Below, in pieces: positions 22,534 through 30,896 of a DNA stretch of 46,255 nt (the first letter of the stretch is position 1; every line of letters starts with the position of its first letter). The position numbers and the translations under genes were made by a program. A model generated the notes under the pieces. The model ran no database searches. It saw nothing but the letters and a program-made list of their open reading frames with translations, and was not told the DNA's origin. Source of the DNA: Sulfuritalea sp. (GTDB lineage Bacteria > Pseudomonadota > Gammaproteobacteria > Burkholderiales > Rhodocyclaceae); contig JADJQA010000031.1 of NCBI GenBank assembly GCA_016712985.1, positions 1-46,255 of the forward strand, in the 5' to 3' direction.

Positions 22534-23055
22534 TCAGGACAGGCGCCTCAGTTTCCGCGGTCGCGACCTTTGCCTGGTCGCCGGATCTCTTGGTGCGGGA
22601 ATCTCCACGCCATCGTTCAGACGCAGGTTCCAGGCATCCAGCGCATTCCAGAACAGGCGTGCCTCGCCTTCGGCCAGATGACCGTCGCTGCGGATTACGT
22701 CGAAGATCAGGCGCACCAGTTTCTGCCGCTCCGCGGGATCGCGGATCTCGGCGAACAATTCTTCCAGCACGGCCGGCGAAACCAGGTAGCAGCCGCTGCC
22801 GGTGGGCAAATCGACAAGGTCGGCGCAGAAGTCGTACATAACCTGGAAAAAGTCCTCGCGGGTAAGACCCAGTTTCGCGAAGGCTCCCCGCCGGTTCAGG
22901 CTGTCGAGCTCCGCCGACTCGACGCGGCCGTCGGCGAGCAGCGCCAGCACGATCAAACGCGCCTTGGCGCGAGGGCTGTCTGTCGGGTAGGCACGCAAGG
23001 AGCGGCTTGCCTCCATCAGCGGGACCCGCATGTCTCTGGCTTGCAACGTCATCAT
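22534..23055 (-). CDS. TerB-like (tellurite resistance/co-chaperone DjlA-type) domain protein
   Basis: A 173-residue mostly helical protein: SPRAKARLIVLALLADGRVE (helix with the acidic D-G-x-V-E turn), FFQVMYDFCADLVDLPTG and KLVRLIFDVIRSDGHLAEGE with a second D-G-x-x-x-x-E. The paired acidic turns are typical of the TerB-like fold. Its function is unknown. The tail is very basic (RDPATRQRSRPRKLRRL). It converges with the preceding gene, with 21 bases between the stops. Confidence 0.7.
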   Translation of the reverse strand: MMTLQARDMRVPLMEASRSLRAYPTDSPRAKARLIVLALLADGRVESAELDSLNRRGAFAKLGLTREDFFQVMYDFCADLVDLPTGSGCYLVSPAVLEELFAEIRDPAERQKLVRLIFDVIRSDGHLAEGEARLFWNALDAWNLRLNDGVEIPAPRDPATRQRSRPRKLRRLS

Positions 23056-23160
23056 GATCCGTCTTTCCTCAGGTAGCCTGGCGCAGCGGATCTGCACCCG
23101 ACAGGACGCACTATAGCGAATCTCGTATCTCCAATAAATGGATTAATATAGACAATATGT

Positions 23161-23175
23161 TCCCAAATATTGGGA
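23161..23175. promoter_or_regulatory. Palindrome overlapping the ribosome-binding site of the LysR gene
   Basis: TCCCAAATATTGGGA is a perfect 6+3+6 inverted repeat ending 6 bases before ATG 23182 and containing the GGGAG ribosome-binding site. It is also followed by the gene for a DNA-binding protein, so it may be an autoregulatory operator or a translational hairpin. Confidence 0.5.
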
Positions 23176-23181
23176 GTATCA

Positions 23182-24129
23182 ATGAGCCCTGACGATCTGA
23201 ATTTTCGCCACCTTCTGTACTTCTGGGCGGTGGCCAAGGAAGGCAGCATCACCCGCGCGGCGGAACGGCTGAAACTTTCGGTGCAGACCATCAGCACCCA
23301 GCTCGGCGTCCTTGAACGACAACTCGGGCAGGCGCTGTTCGCTCCGCAGGGGCGCTCGCTGGTGCTGACCGAGGCCGGCCGCGCCGCGCTTGATTATGCC
23401 GATCAGATCTTTCTGCTCGGCGAACGGCTGCGCCACGCGGTGGCGGATCACGCATCGGGGCGCCGTCGCTTCGCCGTGGGCCTCAGCGAGGCTGTCCCCA
23501 AGCTGGTCGCCTTCCGGCTGCTCCAGCCCGTGCTGCAGGCGCCGCTATCAGCCCGCCTCGAATGCATCGAAGGCAGTTTCGACCACCTGCTTGCCGAACT
23601 GGCGCTGAACCGGCTCGACCTGGTGCTGACCGATCGCCCGGCGCCGACCGAAGCCCACCTGAAATTGCAGTCCAGACTGCTCGGCACGGTCGGCATCGAC
23701 CTTTACGCCGCGGCGGGCCTGCATCGCCAATACGCCGCGAACTTCCCGCGCCTGTTGAAAGGCGCCCCGGTGCTGCTTCCCGTGCGCAGCAATCCATTGC
23801 GCGGCGCCATCGATGCCTGGTTCGATCAGCACGGCCTGAAGCCCGAAATAGTCGGTGAGTTTTCCGACAGCGCCCTGCTGAAGACCTTCGGCCGTGCCGG
23901 CCTCGGCCTGTTCCCCGCACCATCGGAGATGCATGCCGACATCCAGGCGCAGTTTGGCGCACGATCACTCGGCACTCTCGCCAATGTCAGCGAAAACTGG
24001 TACGCGATCGTTACCCGGCGGCGGATTCAGCATCCCGCCGTCGCGGCGATACAGGCCACCGGCATTGCCTCCCTGATGGGCGTCGCGTCGGACGACAGCG
24101 CCAGCGTTCAGGCGCCCGACCCGGCCTGA
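23182..24129 (+). CDS. nhaR: LysR-family regulator, NhaR type
   Basis: A 315-residue LysR-type regulator: LNFRHLLYFWAVAKEGSITR, AAERLKLSVQTISTQLGVLE then LEAQL-type wing (RQLGQALFAPQGRSLVLTEA). The phrase LNF/YRHLLYFW...GSITRAAERL and the later FADS-like EFSDSALLKTFGRAGLGLFP are typical of NhaR, the Na+-responsive activator of nhaA in enterobacteria. No nhaA is in the window. The divergent neighbour is the TerB-like gene. The symbol rests on family resemblance only. Confidence 0.8.
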   Translation: MSPDDLNFRHLLYFWAVAKEGSITRAAERLKLSVQTISTQLGVLERQLGQALFAPQGRSLVLTEAGRAALDYADQIFLLGERLRHAVADHASGRRRFAVGLSEAVPKLVAFRLLQPVLQAPLSARLECIEGSFDHLLAELALNRLDLVLTDRPAPTEAHLKLQSRLLGTVGIDLYAAAGLHRQYAANFPRLLKGAPVLLPVRSNPLRGAIDAWFDQHGLKPEIVGEFSDSALLKTFGRAGLGLFPAPSEMHADIQAQFGARSLGTLANVSENWYAIVTRRRIQHPAVAAIQATGIASLMGVASDDSASVQAPDPA

Positions 24130-24182
24130 GGCACGGCGCGACGCCGAGACCGGCCACCGCTGTTATGGCGCATCTGTTGCGA

Positions 24183-25307
24183 CTAGCGGGCAGGCCCGCC
24201 TTCGCTCGTCGAGGGCGATGGTCTGAGAGCTTCGTACTGCCAGGCCTGAGCTGGCGCGGGAGGATGGAAGCGCAGTATTACCCCGGCTATCGGTCCCTCG
24301 TCTCGCCACGCCACGCGTCGATAGCCCGGCATCATGCAGTTCTCTTCGAAGTTCTCGCCGGCCTGCAGATTATCCAACGTACGGTAGTAAAGCCTTCCTG
24401 CCTGTGGGGGCCAGGCCAGTTGGATGCTGTAGCGCGACAGGGGCGCCGGCAGGTCTATGCCATCGATGCGCCAGCCAATCTGAAACGCCTGCGCCGGCAG
24501 TGAATATGCCTTGGTCACGTCGGCGCGGAATTCCGCCTGGCGTCGTCCGCCGCGTTCGTCGTGCCAATAGATTCGCAACGCCGGCGGCCGGGCGCCGACC
24601 GGCCAAACGAGGTGCAGGTCGTCGCCCTGACGGCAGAAGGTGGGGTGCATCGAGTTGCGCGTGTCGAACCATTCGCCGCCGGCCGCGGCGTCCACGCGCT
24701 CGACACGAAGCCCGGCAGGCGCGTTCAATGACTGGGTGAAAATCTCGCCGGCGTCGCCGAGGCGAAAGCGTTGCAGCGGCTGTGCCACGTGCCCCAGGGG
24801 TACCCGCTCGGCACGGGCCATCATGCGCTCGTTCAACTGATGCGATGCGATGAAGACCGGTCCCTGCAACCCGTTGATCACGAGCAGCGGCCCAATGACT
24901 ATTCCCAGCCCAATCAGCGCGATGCCATTGCTTTCCGCCCGCGTCAAGCGCGGCGACACCAGCACACCGGCCAGCCAGTGCAGTCCAAACCAGCTTAGCG
25001 GCCCCACCGTGAGCAGGCCTATGTAGAACACGGCGAGCGCTTCCGGCCCCGACACCAGCCGCGCCGGCACCACCACGACCAGGGCCGTCAATGCCGCGAA
25101 GGGCAAGTACAGCAGGCGCAGCCATAGCCAGCTACGGCCTTTGCCGAGGGACTGGAACCGGCGTTTCTCATACCGGAGCACCCACACGATCGCGGTGAGG
25201 ATCGACAGGAAGACAGCGCCCCACAACAGCAGATCGACGTCTGACCGGCCGGTTAACAGCCTTTGGATTGACGAGATACCCATTTCGGGCCGCATGATGC
25301 CAGTCAT
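24183..25307 (-). CDS. Uncharacterised integral membrane protein with C-terminal soluble domain
   Basis: About 374 residues. Four hydrophobic segments lie in the first 150 residues: DLLLWGAVFLSILTAIVWVL, LLYLPFAALTALVVVVPARL, VFYIGLLTVGPLSWFGLHWL and IALIGLGIVIGPLLVINGL. A soluble domain of about 200 residues follows, with GDDLHLVWPVGARPPALRIY and GRLYYRTLDNLQAGENFEEN. I do not recognise the family. Possible starts are ATG 25307, 25295 and 25283. It is the last gene of a minus-strand cluster and its 5' end follows the broken dagK, so it may have lost its original promoter. Confidence 0.7.
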   Translation of the reverse strand: MTGIMRPEMGISSIQRLLTGRSDVDLLLWGAVFLSILTAIVWVLRYEKRRFQSLGKGRSWLWLRLLYLPFAALTALVVVVPARLVSGPEALAVFYIGLLTVGPLSWFGLHWLAGVLVSPRLTRAESNGIALIGLGIVIGPLLVINGLQGPVFIASHQLNERMMARAERVPLGHVAQPLQRFRLGDAGEIFTQSLNAPAGLRVERVDAAAGGEWFDTRNSMHPTFCRQGDDLHLVWPVGARPPALRIYWHDERGGRRQAEFRADVTKAYSLPAQAFQIGWRIDGIDLPAPLSRYSIQLAWPPQAGRLYYRTLDNLQAGENFEENCMMPGYRRVAWRDEGPIAGVILRFHPPAPAQAWQYEALRPSPSTSEGGPAR

Positions 25308-25387
25308 TGCGCCGGGCAAGCAATGCTCCCGTTTTCCGCTGTTATCCCGCAGCGGCGTGAGCCACCGAACGGCCGGCGGGTTGGCGA

Positions 25388-25577
25388 CTAGACCAAGGAC
25401 GCATCCACGGCCAAGGCGCGCAAGCCAAAGGCGACGATGAGCACGACGGCTGACAGCACCAGCTTGCAGGTTACCGACGAGTCATAAAGCATCGCATAGC
25501 GCAGCCCCGAGATCACCGTGCGGATCTTGTGCCGCGGATGGTAGCCGGGCTCCCCGTTGCGAGGAACTTGTGTCTCA
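25388..25577 (-). pseudogene. Diacylglycerol/undecaprenol kinase (DagK family), truncated
   Basis: The frame reads ETQVPRNGEPGYHPRHKIRT, VISGLRYAMLYDSSVTCKLV, LSAVVLIVAFGLRALAVDA, SLV and stops. This is the N-terminal half of the DagK fold: the conserved G-L-R-(F/Y)-A stretch and the first membrane helix. A base appears to be missing at the start (GATGAGACA instead of an ATG in frame) and another near 25389, where the next residues would be LVA. After that the sequence no longer resembles DagK, so the catalytic Glu-rich part is gone. It overlaps the PAP2 stop. Confidence 0.65.
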
Positions 25578-26208
25578 TCGAATGTCCTCCCGCCAAACCG
25601 GCAGGCGCCGCAGTGCCAGCACCCAAAGGATGGCCGCCGCCATGCCAAACGCGACATCGCTCGGATAATGCACCTGCAGATAAACTCGCGAGACGCCGAC
25701 CGAAGCAATCAGCAGGCTCCCCCGCAAGGGCTGCGCCCAAGCCGGGGCGGGCGCCGGGAGGCAGCAGGCAGGCGCAGGTGAAGGCCGTGACCTGCATCGC
25801 GTGGGCGCTGGGAAAGCTCGCATCGAGCGGCATTGCCACCAGCGCCGGAAACATGTCGGGGCGCGGCCGCTCGGCGGCGATCTTGGCGAGATGGGCAAAG
25901 ACGGCCGCGCCGAGCAGCGCAAGCGGCACAAAGGCAGCGGCCGGCGAGCGCGTGCGCCAGCCGTGCCGCCATGCCAGCAGCAAGGCGGCGGGGAGCAGCA
26001 CGAAGAGCGAGCCAAGCCAGGTCAGGGCGGTGAATCCCGCATCGAGGCGGTGGTTGCGCCAGTCATGCAGCAGGACCAGACCCGCGGTGTCAAGCGCAAG
26101 CGCGCGACAAACTCCGGTCGGGCAAATCAGACGGTAGCCGGCAACCATCAGGGAAGCGGCGCCGATGCCGAGAGCGGCGGTCAGCGCCACGGCGCGAAAT
26201 GGCATCAT
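25575..26208 (-). pseudogene. PAP2-family membrane phosphatase, one frameshift
   Basis: All three phosphatase motifs are present but in two frames: KIAAERPRPD (motif C1) and SFPSAHAMQVTAF (C2) from the ATG at 26208, then SRVYLQVHYPSDVAFG (C3) and the end WREDIR in another frame. The break coincides with a run of five C (25719-25723); four would restore one frame of about 210 residues. Several hydrophobic helices fit a type 2 phosphatidic-acid or undecaprenyl-pyrophosphate phosphatase. The overlap with a dagK-type kinase suggests lipid-carrier or lipid A related metabolism. Confidence 0.8.
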
Positions 26209-26269
26209 GCGCTGGCGCCGATCAAGCGATGCAGGGCGTCACGTCCGCGGACCCTGGGGCTGAGCTTGC

Positions 26270-27097
26270 TCATCGTCGTCTCCGCGCACCGGACACAGGC
26301 GGGCCAGTGGTTTGCAGTTGCTTGCGGAGCGCGACGATTTCGCGCCGAAGCCGGGCGATCTCGCTGTCCGCCGGCGGGATGGTCTCGCTGTCGTGCTCCT
26401 GCTGGATGGCGTTGACGATGACGGCGATGAACAGGTTGAGCAGCGTGAAGGTCGAGGACAGGATGAACACCAGGAAGAAAATCCAGGCCAGCGGCATCAC
26501 TTCCATCACCGGACGCACGATGCCCATTGCCCAACTTTCCAGGGTCATGACCTGGAACAGGGTAAAGGCGCTGGCGCCGAGCGTGCCGAACCACTGCGGA
26601 AAGTCGGCGCCGAACAGCTTGGTGGCGATCACGGCCGACACGTAGAAGATGATGCCGATGATCGCGCTGACCGAACCGAGCCCCGGCAGCGCGGACAGCA
26701 GCCCGCCAACCACGCGCTTCATGCTCGGCACCAGCGTGACCAGCCGCAACACGCGCAATACGCGCAGGGCGCGCAGCACCGCCAGCGGACCCGAGGCGGG
26801 AACCAGCGCGATGGCGACGACCGCGAAGTCGAACACGCTCCACGGGTCGCGGAAAAACGCGAGCCGGTGTACCGCGAGGCGCAAGGCGATTTCGACGACA
26901 AACACCGCGAGGATGGTCCGGTCGGCGGCGATCAGCCAGGGACCCCAGGCCGCCATCAGTCCGGCACTGGTTTCCAGCCCGAGGATCACGGCATTGAGCA
27001 GGATCAGCGCGATCAGGCTGCGCTGAACCAGGGGCGTTTCGAGCCAGGCGCTGGCGCCATGTCGCCACGCTGCGGCCGCAAGCGGAAGAGGTCGCAT
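26270..27097 (-). CDS. Bacterial voltage-gated sodium channel (BacNav type)
   Basis: A 275-residue single-domain ion channel. S1-S3 are followed by an S4 voltage sensor with spaced arginines (LRALRVLRVLRLVTLVPSMK). The pore helix and selectivity filter read LFQVMTLESWAMGIV: T-L-E-S-W is the sodium-selective filter of NaChBac/NavAb-like channels. S6 is FFLVFILSSTFTLLNLFIAV, followed by a C-terminal coiled coil (IARLRREIVALRKQLQ) that would tetramerise it. The 11-base gap from the TerC stop suggests co-transcription. In bacteria such channels have been linked to motility, chemotaxis and pH response. Confidence 0.9.
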   Translation of the reverse strand: MRPLPLAAAAWRHGASAWLETPLVQRSLIALILLNAVILGLETSAGLMAAWGPWLIAADRTILAVFVVEIALRLAVHRLAFFRDPWSVFDFAVVAIALVPASGPLAVLRALRVLRVLRLVTLVPSMKRVVGGLLSALPGLGSVSAIIGIIFYVSAVIATKLFGADFPQWFGTLGASAFTLFQVMTLESWAMGIVRPVMEVMPLAWIFFLVFILSSTFTLLNLFIAVIVNAIQQEHDSETIPPADSEIARLRREIVALRKQLQTTGPPVSGARRRR

Positions 27098-27108
27098 GGC
27101 AGCCTCGC

Positions 27109-28110
27109 TCAGCTCGTCTGCGCGTCGGGCACTGCCGTTCCGCGCCGTGCGCGCTCGCGCGCATCCTTGCGCAGCGACAGCACGACCGAGGTGGCGATGA
27201 TGGTGGCAACCACGGTCAGCGACACCACCACGGGGATCTTGAAGACATCGATCAGCAGCATCTTGACGCCGATGAACATCAGCACGATCGCCAGGCCGTA
27301 CTTGAGCAGCGAGAAGCGGTCGGCCATGTCGGCGAGCAGGAAGTACATCGCGCGCAGGCCGAGGATCGCGAAGACGTTCGAGGTGAGCACGATGAAGGGG
27401 TCGGTGGTGATCGCGAAGATCGCCGGGATCGAGTCGACGGCGAAGATCAGGTCGGACATCTCGACCAGGACCAGCACCAGGAACAGCGGCGTCGCGTAAC
27501 GTACCCATTTGCCGGCTTCTTCCTTCATGACGAAGAAGCGTTCGCCGTGCAGTTCGTCGGTCACCTTCATGTGGCCGCGAATCCACTTGATCACCGGGTT
27601 CTTGGCAAGGTCGGGCTTTTGGTCGGCGAACCACCACATCTTGATCCCGGTGATCAGCAGGAAAGCGCCGAAGACGTAGAGCAGCCAGTGGAACTTGGCG
27701 ATCAGCCAGACGCCGGCGAAGATCATCACCGTGCGCATGACGATGGCGCCGAGCACGCCGTAGATCAGCACACGCTTCTGCAATTCGAGCGGCACGGCGA
27801 AAAAGCTGAAGAGGATCAGCCAGACAAAAACGTTGTCCACCGCCAGGGATTTTTCGATCAGGTAGCCGGTGACGAATTCAAGCGACTTCTGGTTAGCGAC
27901 CTCGCGGCCGACTGAGCCGTCGAGATACCACCACAGGGCGCCAGCGAAGCCGAGGGAAACACCTACCCAGATGCCGGACCAGGTCGCCGCTTCCTTGAGC
28001 GAAACCCGATGCTGCTTGCCACCGCCGACCAGGAAGAGGTCGATCGCCAACATGACCAGGACGATGGCGAAAAACCCCGCCCACATCCACCATGTACCGA
28101 TTGTTTCCAT
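27109..28110 (-). CDS. alx: TerC/Alx-family manganese exporter
   Basis: A 333-residue membrane protein of the TerC family with about nine hydrophobic helices. The family acidic motifs appear as LIEKSLAVDNVFVWLILFSF and LVLVEMSDLIFAVDSIPAIF, both implicated in Mn2+ binding. Residues TSNVFAILGLRAMYFLLADM are also typical of the Alx branch. E. coli Alx and MntP are controlled by yybP-ykoY riboswitches, and a riboswitch of that class precedes this gene. ATG 28110 is the family start. It is followed by the BacNav gene. Confidence 0.92.
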   Translation of the reverse strand: METIGTWWMWAGFFAIVLVMLAIDLFLVGGGKQHRVSLKEAATWSGIWVGVSLGFAGALWWYLDGSVGREVANQKSLEFVTGYLIEKSLAVDNVFVWLILFSFFAVPLELQKRVLIYGVLGAIVMRTVMIFAGVWLIAKFHWLLYVFGAFLLITGIKMWWFADQKPDLAKNPVIKWIRGHMKVTDELHGERFFVMKEEAGKWVRYATPLFLVLVLVEMSDLIFAVDSIPAIFAITTDPFIVLTSNVFAILGLRAMYFLLADMADRFSLLKYGLAIVLMFIGVKMLLIDVFKIPVVVSLTVVATIIATSVVLSLRKDARERARRGTAVPDAQTS

Positions 28111-28165
28111 TGCCTGTTGCTCCTTGTCAGACCCTGTTTTCCGTCTGCTTGGCACCTGCCGGCAC

Positions 28166-28350
28166 AAAACAGAACGGCCCTTTGTCCAACGAGGACGAAG
28201 GGCCGTAATGCTGACTGGGGGACCTTCGCCATCGCGGCAAAGGTCTTGCTCGCGGCTGTCTTGCGACAACCACCCGAGGCGCCGGGAAACCCTCGAACTG
28301 CAAGGATTGCCGTATTGACGACGCCTCGGCGAAGAGCTACTCCCCCTTGG
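28166..28350 (-). ncRNA. yybP-ykoY Mn2+ riboswitch with terminator-like stem
   Basis: On the minus strand the leader contains AAGGGGGAGTAGCTCTTCGC (signature GGGGAGTAGC at 28345-28336), a long GC-rich paired core (CCGAGGCG pairing with CGCCTCGG), then an intrinsic terminator: ACGGCCCTT / AAGGGCCGT with a 15-base loop followed by TCTGTTTT (ending near 28166). The order aptamer, terminator and TerC start (56 bases later) is as in alx leaders. The family senses Mn2+, with transcription or translation opening when the metal is bound. Confidence 0.85.
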
Positions 28351-28501
28351 GACGAACCAAATTTACTTAACCCGATAAAAATAGTCAACTAATTTTTGGA
28401 TGAGCATTCCGGGTCCTGGTTTCCCCGCTACCGCGCCGGAATGCCTGGGGTTGCCACTGCGGCAGTCCTGCTGCGTTCAGAATGGTTTCTCCGTCTTGCG
28501 C

Positions 28502-29437
28502 CTAATGCTCGCCGAGGCTTGCTCGCGTCGCCTTCCAGTCGGCGAGTGCCGGGGTGATCGCGCGCAGGTTGTCGATGGCGCGCACGCCGGGAACCTGGCG
28601 ACCGCGACCCTTCAGGGCGCCGCCACCGGCCCACAGCTCGGTACGCGCGGGCAGCGCCGCGCGCAGTTCGACCAGGCTGTCGCGGGCCTTGCGCCACGGA
28701 TAGGCGGAGGAGAAGGAGAGGGCGACGATGTCGGTCGTCGTTCCCTGTGCGGCGCCGACGATGTCGGCAATCGGGGTCTGCGCACCGAGCGAAAGGCACC
28801 AGGCGCCATTCGCGGCCAGCAGAGCTTCGACCATCAGCAGGCCGAGCAGATGCTCTTCTTCCTTCACCGTGGTGAGCAGCACCTGCGGCCGTGCGCCGCG
28901 GCTGCCAAGCGCATGGATCGACGAGCGGAGCTGGTTCTGCATCAGCTCTGTGTACAGGTGTTCCTCGAAAATTTCGATCTCCCCCGTCATCCAGCCGTCG
29001 CCGATGCGCCGGTTCAGCGCCGGGACCGTTTCGATGACGAAGCGTTCGAGGCCGTCGCGCGCCTGTCGCTGGGCCAGCTCGGCGCGCAGATGATCGACAT
29101 CGCGATGTTTCAGCAGCGGAATCACCCAGTCCACCGCGTCGTCGGCGCCGACTGTTGCCGAAGCGTTGGCACATTGCTCGCTCAAGGCCGCCATCGGCTG
29201 CCGCAGCAGCGCACCCGGCCGCTGCCCCTGGTCCATCAGGCGCTTGATCAGGCGCAGATGCTCGACCTGCTCGGCCGGATAGACGCGTTCTCCGAAGACG
29301 TCGCGACCCGGCTGCGGAAAACCGTAGCGGCGTTCCCAGACCCGCAAGGTGTCCTTGCCCAACCCGGTGTCGCGCTCGACTGCGGCAATCCCCATGCCGG
29401 TTCCCGCAGGGCTGGATTCAGGCTTTGCGTTGTCCAT
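28502..29437 (-). CDS. litR: LitR/CarH-type MerR regulator with B12-binding photoreceptor domain
   Basis: A 311-residue regulator. A MerR helix-turn-helix covers residues about 15-80 (MGIAAVERDTGLGKDTLRVW, RRYGFPQPGRDVFGERVYP). The light-sensing four-helix part contains W149-x9-E159-H160, the W-x9-EH motif of CarH-type photoreceptors, and the cobalamin domain has the E-x-H-x-x-G motif (EEHLLG, His about 196). Known relatives bind adenosylcobalamin in the dark, repress DNA, and release it on illumination. ATG 29437, with GAAGAGG 5-8 bases upstream, is preferred over the earlier in-frame start at 29491. It is divergent from a peroxidase operon. Confidence 0.88.
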   Translation of the reverse strand: MDNAKPESSPAGTGMGIAAVERDTGLGKDTLRVWERRYGFPQPGRDVFGERVYPAEQVEHLRLIKRLMDQGQRPGALLRQPMAALSEQCANASATVGADDAVDWVIPLLKHRDVDHLRAELAQRQARDGLERFVIETVPALNRRIGDGWMTGEIEIFEEHLYTELMQNQLRSSIHALGSRGARPQVLLTTVKEEEHLLGLLMVEALLAANGAWCLSLGAQTPIADIVGAAQGTTTDIVALSFSSAYPWRKARDSLVELRAALPARTELWAGGGALKGRGRQVPGVRAIDNLRAITPALADWKATRASLGEH

Positions 29438-29450
29438 GCATACCTCTTCT

Positions 29451-29527
29451 TTGTCCATGACAATTTTGTTGACAAACTGAACTTCAGCCAATACATTACG
29501 TCAACTTAATTGTTTTGTCTACGACAA
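29451..29527. promoter_or_regulatory. Divergent promoter with repeated TTGTC-N3-GACAA operators
   Basis: On the + strand TTGACA (29469-29474), 17 bases, TACATT (29492-29497) make a good sigma-70 promoter for the peroxidase gene. TTGTCCATGACAA (29451-29463) and TTGTCTACGACAA (29515-29527) flank it, with the same palindromic arms and different centres. A TTGTTGACAA sequence overlaps the -35 box. Two such sites around one promoter suit a LitR/MerR-type repressor. Confidence 0.65.
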
Positions 29528-29528
29528 C

Positions 29529-30092
29529 ATGATCTCTCTACCAAGATTTTTCCAAGTGCTGCTGGCCATCGCGAGCCTGGCGATGGCGGTTCCGGCGGCC
29601 GCCAACTGCCCTCCATTGCTGAACCACAGCGTGGCGCGGCTGCAGGACGGGGCTCCGCAATCGCTTTGTCAGTATCAGGGCAAGGTGATCCTGGTGGTGA
29701 ACACGGCAAGCTTTTGCGGCTTTACCGGGCAGTACGAAGGCCTTGAATCTGTCTACGACAAGTACAAGTCTCGCGGTCTGGTGGTGATCGGCTTCCCGTC
29801 CAACGACTTTGGTGATCAGGAGCCGGGCAGCGACCAGGAAATCGCCGATTTCTGCCGCAGCACCTACGGCATCAAGTTCCCGATGATGGCCAAGACCGAC
29901 ATCGCCGCGCCGAAGACCAGCGCCTTCTACCGGCAACTGATCGAAAAAACCGGCTCGCGGCCAAAGTGGAATTTCCACAAATACCTGATCGACCGTAGCG
30001 GCAGCCGGGTGGAGAGTTACAGCAGCCTGACCGCTCCGGACAGCCGCACGCTGATCGCCCACATCGAGCGCTGGCTGGCCGAGAAACCGTGA
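29529..30092 (+). CDS. Exported glutathione-peroxidase-like thiol peroxidase
   Basis: A 187-residue protein with a signal peptide (PRFFQVLLAIASLAMAVPAA, cleavage after AAA). The GPx fold is marked by VNTASFCGFTGQYEGL (peroxidatic Cys63, not selenocysteine), GFPSNDFGDQEPGS and KWNFHKYLIDRSG (Trp-Asn). The catalytic Gln of classical GPx (N-Q-F) is Asp here (N-D-F), a variation seen in some bacterial homologues. It is expected to reduce lipid or hydrogen peroxides in the periplasm using thiols. It is the first gene downstream of the LitR-controlled promoter. Confidence 0.88.
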   Translation: MISLPRFFQVLLAIASLAMAVPAAANCPPLLNHSVARLQDGAPQSLCQYQGKVILVVNTASFCGFTGQYEGLESVYDKYKSRGLVVIGFPSNDFGDQEPGSDQEIADFCRSTYGIKFPMMAKTDIAAPKTSAFYRQLIEKTGSRPKWNFHKYLIDRSGSRVESYSSLTAPDSRTLIAHIERWLAEKP

Positions 30093-30249
30093 AGCAGCCT
30101 TGGGGTACCCGTTTGAGCACAGTTTGCCCGCTCGGAGAACTTCGAGTCGATCCACAACCACCCGGCTTCAGCAAAGCTTTGTGGCAGCAACAACCAGAGA
30201 GCCCTGTTGCAGTACAAAGGGCAATGGCAACCAAGATGGAGTCTTACCT

Positions 30250-30888
30250 ATGTCAAAGATATTTTTCGGCTTGGCCCTCATTGCCACTGCCACGCTAACC
30301 ATGGCCATTGAAGAACCAGCATACGAAGTCATCAACAGGTTGGATGACATCGAAATCCGCCGCTACGCGCCGTACGTCGTGGCCGAGCTATCGGTCGATG
30401 CTCCGGCGGACAAGGCAGGCAGCCAGGCCTTTCCCATACTCGCGGGTTACATTTTTGGAAACAACAAAGGCGGGACGAAGCTCGCCATGACTGCCCCGGT
30501 GATCCAGGCAGGGGTGCCGGACCCGGTTGAGCCGACAACGCCCTCGGCGTCGCGGTCAGCCGCGGATAGCCACGTTGTCCAGTTCGTGCTTCCGAAAGGC
30601 GTATCGCCGGAATCCGCGCCGGTGCCCATTGACCAGCGAGTGCGCGTGCGAGATGTGGCGTCGGTCGAGGTTGCGGTGATCGTGTATTCCGGCTCGTGGT
30701 CCAACAGAAATTATGAGGAGCACTTGGCCAGGTTGAAGGCGGTTCTGGCCGAGAAAGGCATTCCCTGGACGGGCGAGCCGATTTACGCAAGATACAACCC
30801 GCCGCTGACTCCCTGGTTCATGCGAAGGAACGAGATCTGGCTGACCCTGGGTTCCACTGAAGGTCCCGCACAGGCAAAAATCAACTGA
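30250..30888 (+). CDS. SOUL-family haem-binding protein
   Basis: A 212-residue protein with an N-terminal hydrophobic signal sequence (KIFFGLALIATATLTMA) and a SOUL/HEBP domain: EEPAYEVINRLDDIEIRRYA, PYVVAELSV, FGNNKGGTKLAMTAPVIQ, VQFVLPKGV and PIYARYNPPLTPWFMRRNEI. SOUL proteins bind haem or tetrapyrroles. The neighbouring LitR and peroxidase suggest that it handles photosensitising porphyrins, which is inference. ATG 30250 has no strong ribosome-binding site. It is 160 bp after the peroxidase gene and 8 bases before the next. Confidence 0.88.
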   Translation: MSKIFFGLALIATATLTMAIEEPAYEVINRLDDIEIRRYAPYVVAELSVDAPADKAGSQAFPILAGYIFGNNKGGTKLAMTAPVIQAGVPDPVEPTTPSASRSAADSHVVQFVLPKGVSPESAPVPIDQRVRVRDVASVEVAVIVYSGSWSNRNYEEHLARLKAVLAEKGIPWTGEPIYARYNPPLTPWFMRRNEIWLTLGSTEGPAQAKIN

Positions 30889-30896
30889 GGTCGAAT

